Shown here: piece after piece, positions 62,739-64,000 of the stretch
How positions within the stretch are numbered: position 1 is the stretch's first letter
Layout: each line of letters begins with the position of its first letter
Assembly: GCF_042653545.1 (NCBI RefSeq)
Contig: NZ_JBHSIS010000010.1
Coordinates: 372,001 to 436,000, forward strand
DNA: 64,000 nt
Reading direction: 5' to 3'
Origin: Actinophytocola glycyrrhizae
GTDB lineage: Bacteria > Actinomycetota > Actinomycetes > Mycobacteriales > Pseudonocardiaceae
Notes under the pieces: generated by a model
The model's input: only the letters and a program-made list of their open reading frames with translations
The model's database searches: none
What the model was told of the DNA's origin: nothing
Made by a program: the position numbers and the translations under genes

Positions 62739-64000
62739 TCCGTTCGATGTTCCGCTCCGCCAGCGCGGTGATCGTGACGAACGGGTTCACGCTGGCGTTG
62801 CCGGGGATCAGCGCACCGTCCATGACGTACAGCCCGGGGTAGCCGTGGAGGCGGCCGTGGTTGTCGGTCGCCTTGTTCAGCACCGCGCCGCCAAGCGGGT
62901 GGTAGGTGAGGTGGTCACCCCAGATCTTGTACGTGCCGAACAGGTCGGTGCGGTAGATCGTCCCCTCCTTGGCGTTGATCTTGTCGAAGATGGTCTTGGC
63001 CATGTCGATCGAGGGCTGCTTCCACGCCGTCTGCCAGCTCAGGTCCACCCGGTTCGCCGCGGCGTTCCACGTGAACCGCGCGCGGTTCGGGTTCTTCGTG
63101 ATGGACAGGTAGAACGACGCCCACGTCTCGATCCCGGTGGGCAGCGGCGCCACCTCCGCGAACGCGCCGCCCGCGGCCCAGTTGTCGATGCCCGCGGTCG
63201 GGATCGACGTCTGCACGGTGCCGGTCGGGTCCCAGAGGTGGTTGGCGCGCCCGCACATGACGTTGCCGTTGTCGCCCCAGCCCTTGCCGATCTCACTGTT
63301 CAGGTTCGGCAGCGCGCCGGTGGCCTTCAGCTTGGTGAGCAGCTTGCTGGTGCCGACACTGCCGGCGGCGAAGAACACCCGGTCGGCGGTGACGGTCTTG
63401 GTGGCGGTGACCGTCCCGCTCGTGTCGAGTTGCTCCACCACGACGGCGTACCGGTTGCCGGCCCGCGTGACGGACGTGACCCGGTGCAGCGGCGTGATCT
63501 GGACGCGCCCGGTCGCACGGGCCCGCGCGAGGTAGGTCTTCGGCAACGACTTCTTGCCGTGGTTGTTGCCGTACAGGATCTCCCCGGCCACCGCCGACTG
63601 CGGCGCGGTCCCGGCGGCCTCCTGCTTCATGTAGTTCATGTCGTACACGTTGGGCACGAGCGTGAACGCGAAACCGGACCGCTGCGCGTGTTTGCGGCCA
63701 ACCCGCGCGTACTGGTAGCAGTCGACGCTCTCCCACCAGGACTGGTCGACGTGGTTGACCCCCAGCTCCGCGTTGGCCCTCGGGTAGTACACGTCGTACA
63801 TCTCGGCCGGGTCGACCGACGGCAGCACCGCACCGAAGTTCTCCCGCCTCGGGGTCACCGCCATGCCACCGTTGACGAGCGATCCCCCACCGATCCCCCG
63901 TCCCTGGTAGACGAGGATGCCCGCGAACTCCTCGGCGTCGAGAATGCCCGCGTGCCGGGGCACGTCCTTGTCGATCGGGAAGCCGAGGAAGTTGCTGAGT
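62719..64000 (-). CDS. choD: Cholesterol oxidase (GMC family), 5' end outside window
   Basis: 427 codons in the window. Class I FAD oxidase converting cholesterol to cholest-4-en-3-one. GRGIGGGSLVNGGMAVTPRR, VFFAAGSVGTSKLL, GDNGNVMCGRANHLWDPTG, active-site Glu in GGAFAEVAPLP, His in TYHPLGGAVL and Asn in SVNPFVTITALAE match Streptomyces/Brevibacterium enzymes. The signal peptide and FAD-binding N-terminus lie beyond base 64,000; the frame stays open to the edge. The exact gene name (choA/choD) is a guess. Confidence 0.93.
   Translation of the reverse strand, partial: LSNFLGFPIDKDVPRHAGILDAEEFAGILVYQGRGIGGGSLVNGGMAVTPRRENFGAVLPSVDPAEMYDVYYPRANAELGVNHVDQSWWESVDCYQYARVGRKHAQRSGFAFTLVPNVYDMNYMKQEAAGTAPQSAVAGEILYGNNHGKKSLPKTYLARARATGRVQITPLHRVTSVTRAGNRYAVVVEQLDTSGTVTATKTVTADRVFFAAGSVGTSKLLTKLKATGALPNLNSEIGKGWGDNGNVMCGRANHLWDPTGTVQTSIPTAGIDNWAAGGAFAEVAPLPTGIETWASFYLSITKNPNRARFTWNAAANRVDLSWQTAWKQPSIDMAKTIFDKINAKEGTIYRTDLFGTYKIWGDHLTYHPLGGAVLNKATDNHGRLHGYPGLYVMDGALIPGNASVNPFVTITALAERNIERIIAEDL

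Overview
The window is high-GC actinobacterial DNA, about 70% GC by eye, with GTG and TTG starts and genes on both strands. Gene content (F420 guanylyltransferase, mycothiol-dependent-type enzyme, SigK/RskA, HupB with a long basic tail, fused NUDIX-phosphatase MutT1) and an interspersed palindrome of a kind I associate with Pseudonocardiaceae point to that family (Lentzea, Saccharothrix or Amycolatopsis type). This is an inference; nothing here fixes the species.

The left two thirds (about 1-37,200) is a conserved chromosomal block. It keeps the gene order known from Mycobacterium tuberculosis around pca-recG-DAK2/rpmB-ung-thiL-ddl-gpsA-fbiD-ppk1-mutT1-hupB-leuDC-IclR-gltX-tRNA. Lineage-specific inserts break it: a subtilisin-like protease divergent from an MMPL transporter, a DivIVA-type coiled-coil protein with two repeat systems, a MerR-thioredoxin cassette, a gamma-carbonic anhydrase/GNAT pair, a MocR regulator divergent from a flavin-binding protein, a cysteine dioxygenase with an apparent Cys-codon leader peptide, and sigK-rskA. 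The main pathways are anaplerosis (pyc), cell wall (ddl), glycerolipid (gpsA-plsC), F420 (fbiD), polyphosphate (ppk1), leucine biosynthesis (leuCD with ndgR) and DNA repair (recG, ung).

The region 37,501-42,781 is the most unusual part. It is a tightly packed three-gene operon: a sugar-type solute-binding lipoprotein, one polypeptide joining two MalF/MalG-like permease halves with eroded EAA loops, and a membrane-anchored STAND/NB-ARC-like protein with a broken P-loop and a helical-repeat C-terminus. No ABC ATPase lies nearby. It looks like an importer scaffold turned into a sensor.

The right third (43,000-64,000) is accessory in character: glutamate dehydrogenase; a two-component system whose kinase has lost its sensor; a Tat-exported BBE oxidase; a PASTA protein; a QsdR-type regulator with a double alpha/beta-hydrolase fusion; a Thr-rich lipoprotein; a YVTN propeller; a GT2 enzyme; a Spo0M-like protein with a TTG start; a DinB-type enzyme; L-serine dehydratase; a true class A beta-lactamase next to a cytosolic beta-lactamase-fold hydrolase co-transcribed with a LysR regulator; a dehydrogenase/CMD pair; and a cholesterol oxidase cut by the window end. 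No CRISPR array, transposase, integrase or rRNA was seen.
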